Assembly: GCA_025560025.1 (NCBI GenBank)
Contig: CP048486.1
Span: forward strand, 1,864,001-1,928,000
From: Agrobacterium tumefaciens
GTDB taxonomy: Bacteria; Pseudomonadota; Alphaproteobacteria; Rhizobiales; Rhizobiaceae
Length of the DNA stretch: 64,000 nt
Direction: 5' to 3'
In this document: in pieces, positions 61,942-64,000 of the stretch
How the letters are laid out: every line of letters starts with the position of its first letter
Numbering within the stretch: position 1 is the first letter of the stretch
Notes under the pieces: model-generated
The model's input: only the letters and a program-made list of their open reading frames with translations
Told to the model about the DNA's origin: nothing
Database searches by the model: none
Program-made: the position numbers and the translations under genes

Positions 61942-62715
61942 TCAGTCGTTGCCGTTTCCCGTCGCCACTGCGGAAATGCGCTGTGCCGCATCGCGGATCA
62001 GCGCTTCGCAGGCCTCGCGCGTCGGCGCCTTGCCGTTAAGCGGGGTAATATAGGGGCAGGTAATGACGGCAAGGGCGGTGCCGTCGAGCGTCAGCACCGG
62101 GGCGGAGATATTGCGCACGCCGGCGGTCTGAAGGCTGTCCATGGATTCGAAACCCTGTCGGCGCACCTGCGCCAGTCGTTCTGCCAGCCCCTGAGGCACG
62201 GTCTCGCCGCCGCCACGCACCTGTTCGGTGACCATGATCTCGCGTTGCGCATCGGTCTGGAAGGCCAGAAGCACATGGCCGGAACCCGTGTGGAACAGGC
62301 TCATCTGTGCGCCCACGCGCAGGGACATGGCCCAATAGGTTGAGGATTCCTGCTGGGCGATGACGACGACGCCACCGCGGTCATAGACGGCCAGATGGCA
62401 GGCCTGCGCGGCGCTGGCCGAAAAATCGCGCATGACAGGGGCGGCAAAGGAGACGAGGCGGCGGATCGGCGCGTGGAAATGCGCCAGCCCGAACATCTTC
62501 AGCGTCAGCGAAAACCGGTCACCCTCCAGCCGCCGCACGTAACCGCGGCGCACCAGCCTGTCCAGCATGCGGTAAAGTTCGTTCGGGCTTTTGCCGATCG
62601 ACTTGGCGATCTCGATCTGCGTCAGTCCGCCATCGGTACGGGCCAGAAGCTCGAGAATATCAAGACCCTTGTCGAGGGCGGGAGCGCGGTATCTTTCGCT
62701 GTCGTCGTCGGTCAT
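61942..62715 (-). CDS. IclR-family transcriptional regulator, divergent from a short-chain dehydrogenase
   Basis: 257 residues. Winged helix: LDKGLDILELLARTDGGLTQIEIAKSIGKSPNELYRMLDRLVRRGYVRR. Effector domain: SAAQACHLAVYDRGGVVVIAQQESS and SAPVLTLDGTALAVITCPYI. It faces the dehydrogenase gene across 199 bp with CATATGAAT direct repeats in between, and probably regulates it. The effector is unknown; IclR members often bind the substrate or intermediate of the pathway. Confidence 0.87.
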   Translation of the reverse strand: MTDDDSERYRAPALDKGLDILELLARTDGGLTQIEIAKSIGKSPNELYRMLDRLVRRGYVRRLEGDRFSLTLKMFGLAHFHAPIRRLVSFAAPVMRDFSASAAQACHLAVYDRGGVVVIAQQESSTYWAMSLRVGAQMSLFHTGSGHVLLAFQTDAQREIMVTEQVRGGGETVPQGLAERLAQVRRQGFESMDSLQTAGVRNISAPVLTLDGTALAVITCPYITPLNGKAPTREACEALIRDAAQRISAVATGNGND

Positions 62716-62800
62716 CTGGCCTCGATGGTGTTTTGCGTGGTCGCCGGATGGGCAGCCTGAAAATATGGTTGCCCGATAGCCGACATCCGCGCAAGTTTGC

Positions 62801-62835
62801 TTGACGCCATATGAATACCGCGTTTACATATGAAT
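62801..62835. promoter_or_regulatory. CATATGAAT direct repeats with a candidate promoter, IclR/dehydrogenase gap
   Basis: CATATGAAT occurs twice (62808-62816 and 62827-62835), 19 bp apart from start to start, with a third partial copy CCATATTTGA near 62843. A TTGACG (62801-62806) and TTACAT 17 bp later (62824-62829) could form the dehydrogenase promoter, overlapped by the second repeat. Confidence 0.45.
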
Positions 62836-62914
62836 TGTCGATCCATATTTGAGATCATCGAAATTCAGCGACCTGAACCCCGATGGGCGGGCGCGCTATA
62901 GCGGGAGGCTATTC

Positions 62915-63646
62915 ATGGTGCAGGATTTTAACGGCCGGACAGTGGTAATCACCGCCGCCGGCCAGGGTATCGGCCGGGCGACGGCGGAGCGCTTCATATC
63001 GCTCGGTGCGCGCGTCATTGCCACCGATATCAACGAACAGGCGCTTTCCACCCTGAAAGGGGCGGAAACGCGGGTTCTGAACGTGCTGGATGGCGACGGC
63101 GTCAAGGATTTCGCCACCGATATCGGCCATGCCGATGTGCTGTTCAACTGCGCCGGTTTCGTTCATTCCGGCACCATTCTCGATTGCGAAGAAAAAGACT
63201 GGGATTTCTCTTTCGATCTCAACGCCAAGGCCATGTACCGCACCTGCCGCGCCTTCCTGCCCGGTATGCTGGAAAAGGGCAAGGGCGCGATCGTCAACAT
63301 GTCCTCGGTTGCATCAAGCGTGAAGGGCGTGCCGAACCGTTTCGCCTACACCGCCTCCAAGGCGGCGGTGGTGGGTCTGACCAAGGCCATTGCCGCCGAT
63401 TTCGTCACCAAGGGCATTCGCTGTAACGCCATCTGCCCCGGCACGGTCGACAGCCCGTCCCTGCATGATCGCCTGCGCGCCACCGGCAACTACGAACAGG
63501 CGCTTGCCGATTTCATCGCCCGGCAGCCCATGGGCCGCATCGCCACGCCGGAAGAAATCGCGGCGCTCGTGACGTATCTCGCTTCTGATGAGGCAGGCTT
63601 CACAACCGGCCAGATCCATGTGATCGATGGTGGTTGGACAGGCTGA
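62915..63646 (+). CDS. Short-chain dehydrogenase (DHRS6/keto-deoxy-fuconate dehydrogenase-like)
   Basis: 243 residues from the ATG at 62915 (GGGAGG 6 nt upstream); the longer open frame is not used. Nucleotide-binding TAAGQGIGRA with Asp38 (ATDIN, NAD preferred), NCAGF in place of NNAG, catalytic Ser131 in NMSSVA and Tyr145-x3-Lys149 in YTASK, and VIDGGW at the C-terminus. It is close in style to DHRS6 and 2-keto-3-deoxy-L-fuconate 4-dehydrogenases; the exact substrate is not readable. It is divergent from an IclR regulator and has no other catabolic gene beside it in the window. Confidence 0.85.
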   Translation: MVQDFNGRTVVITAAGQGIGRATAERFISLGARVIATDINEQALSTLKGAETRVLNVLDGDGVKDFATDIGHADVLFNCAGFVHSGTILDCEEKDWDFSFDLNAKAMYRTCRAFLPGMLEKGKGAIVNMSSVASSVKGVPNRFAYTASKAAVVGLTKAIAADFVTKGIRCNAICPGTVDSPSLHDRLRATGNYEQALADFIARQPMGRIATPEEIAALVTYLASDEAGFTTGQIHVIDGGWTG

Positions 63647-63721
63647 GGGGTTATTGCGGGAGAGAGAAGACGGGGCCGGCGTGTATTCGCCGGTTGAGGT
63701 TTTAACATCTCCACAAACTCC

Positions 63722-63793
63722 ACGTCATCCTCGGGCTTGACCCGAGGATACAAACCTCCGGCCGTTGATCCTCGGGTCAAGCCCGAGGATGAC
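63722..63793. repeat. Palindromic intergenic repeat, family A, copy 4
   Basis: About 72 bp with arms GTCATCCTCGGGCTTGACCC and GGGTCAAGCCCGAGGATGAC, which pair perfectly. It lies between the dehydrogenase gene and the terminator at 63822. Confidence 0.85.
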
Positions 63794-63821
63794 TCAGGAG
63801 AGTGTGCAGTTTTCACAGATT

Positions 63822-63856
63822 AAAGGCGACCGGCGTAAAAGCCGGTCGCCTTTTTT
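63822..63856. terminator. Strong hairpin terminator between two convergent genes
   Basis: AAAGGCGACCGGC (63822-63834) pairs perfectly with GCCGGTCGCCTTT (63841-63853) across a 6-nt loop and is followed by T residues. It lies 3 nt after the stop of the leftward DUF1328-type gene and also in line with the dehydrogenase gene, so it is likely bidirectional. Confidence 0.88.
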
Positions 63857-63859
63857 CGT

Positions 63860-64000
63860 TCAGACGACCGCGCTTCCGGCCATCAGTGCAAGCACGAGGA
63901 AGACCAGGAAGATCACCACGGCGATGAAGAACAATATTCGGGCCACGCCCGCCGCCGCCGCCGAAATGCCGGTAAAGCCGAATACGCCCGCGATCAAAGA
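63860..64000 (-). CDS. DUF1328-type small membrane protein, 5' end cut by window
   Basis: Leftward gene of which only the last 46 residues and stop are visible. They read as two hydrophobic stretches around [25 protein letters not shown], matching the short membrane proteins of the DUF1328/UPF0391 family (usual form IAKILFFIFLVLFVVSLI). Their function is unknown; they are often linked to stress. The start lies beyond the window. Confidence 0.75.
   Translation of the reverse strand, partial: SLIAGVFGFTGISAAAAGVARILFFIAVVIFLVFLVLALMAGSAVV

Overview
The window looks like part of an Agrobacterium/Rhizobium-type alphaproteobacterial replicon. GC is high, genes are tightly packed with many 4-nt ATGA overlaps, and there are six ABC importers. 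A sorbitol/mannitol (smo/mtlK) cluster of rhizobial type is present. One TGA-N9-TCA iron box of the RirA kind lies upstream of a TonB-dependent receptor, and rhizobial-style palindromic repeats occur between genes. No tRNA, rRNA, CRISPR array, transposase or prophage gene was recognised. This assignment is inferred from gene content, not from a database match.

Layout. 1-9.5 kb: iron acquisition. A leftward operon encodes an ABC ATPase, two FecCD permeases, a binding protein and a siderophore-interacting reductase cut by the window edge. A flavin monooxygenase, an IclR regulator and a TonB receptor follow. 9.7-11.9 kb: glutaryl-CoA dehydrogenase with a divergent LysR regulator. 12-19.6 kb: one overlapping operon with a LacI regulator, a PotABCD-like importer, a nucleoside hydrolase and adenine deaminase. 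19.7-21.5 kb: an unassigned leftward pair, a three-helix membrane protein followed by a trypsin-like serine protease with an unrecognised N-terminal region, behind an AT-rich promoter region. 21.5-44.8 kb: amino-acid and peptide scavenging, with three Dpp/Opp-type importers, two M20 amidohydrolases, an M19 dipeptidase, an amidase, a phosphoribosyltransferase, a DJ-1/PfpI protein and a ribbon-helix-helix protein. 45-55.1 kb: the polyol cluster (SorC-type regulator, smoEFGK importer, sorbitol and mannitol dehydrogenases, HAD phosphatase, FGGY kinase), bracketed by two inverted copies of a ~140-bp palindromic repeat. 55.3-59.5 kb: an RpiR regulator, an EI24/CysZ-like membrane protein, endonuclease III, a DUF2244 protein and an Ada-like methyltransferase. 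59.7-64 kb: a SorC-type regulator divergent from transaldolase, an IclR regulator divergent from a short-chain dehydrogenase, and the end of a DUF1328-type membrane protein.

How it fits together. Most modules join an importer to enzymes for the imported compound and a local regulator, often with an inverted repeat at the promoter. Four importer operons carry stem-loops or a palindromic repeat between the binding-protein gene and the first permease gene, probably to keep binding-protein mRNA in excess. Three families of palindromic repeats are scattered between genes. The least explained locus is the membrane-protein/protease pair at 19.7-21.3 kb. The proposed coupling of ferric-chelate import to a chelator-oxidising-type monooxygenase, and of a PotABCD-like importer to purine salvage, are the other items most worth testing.
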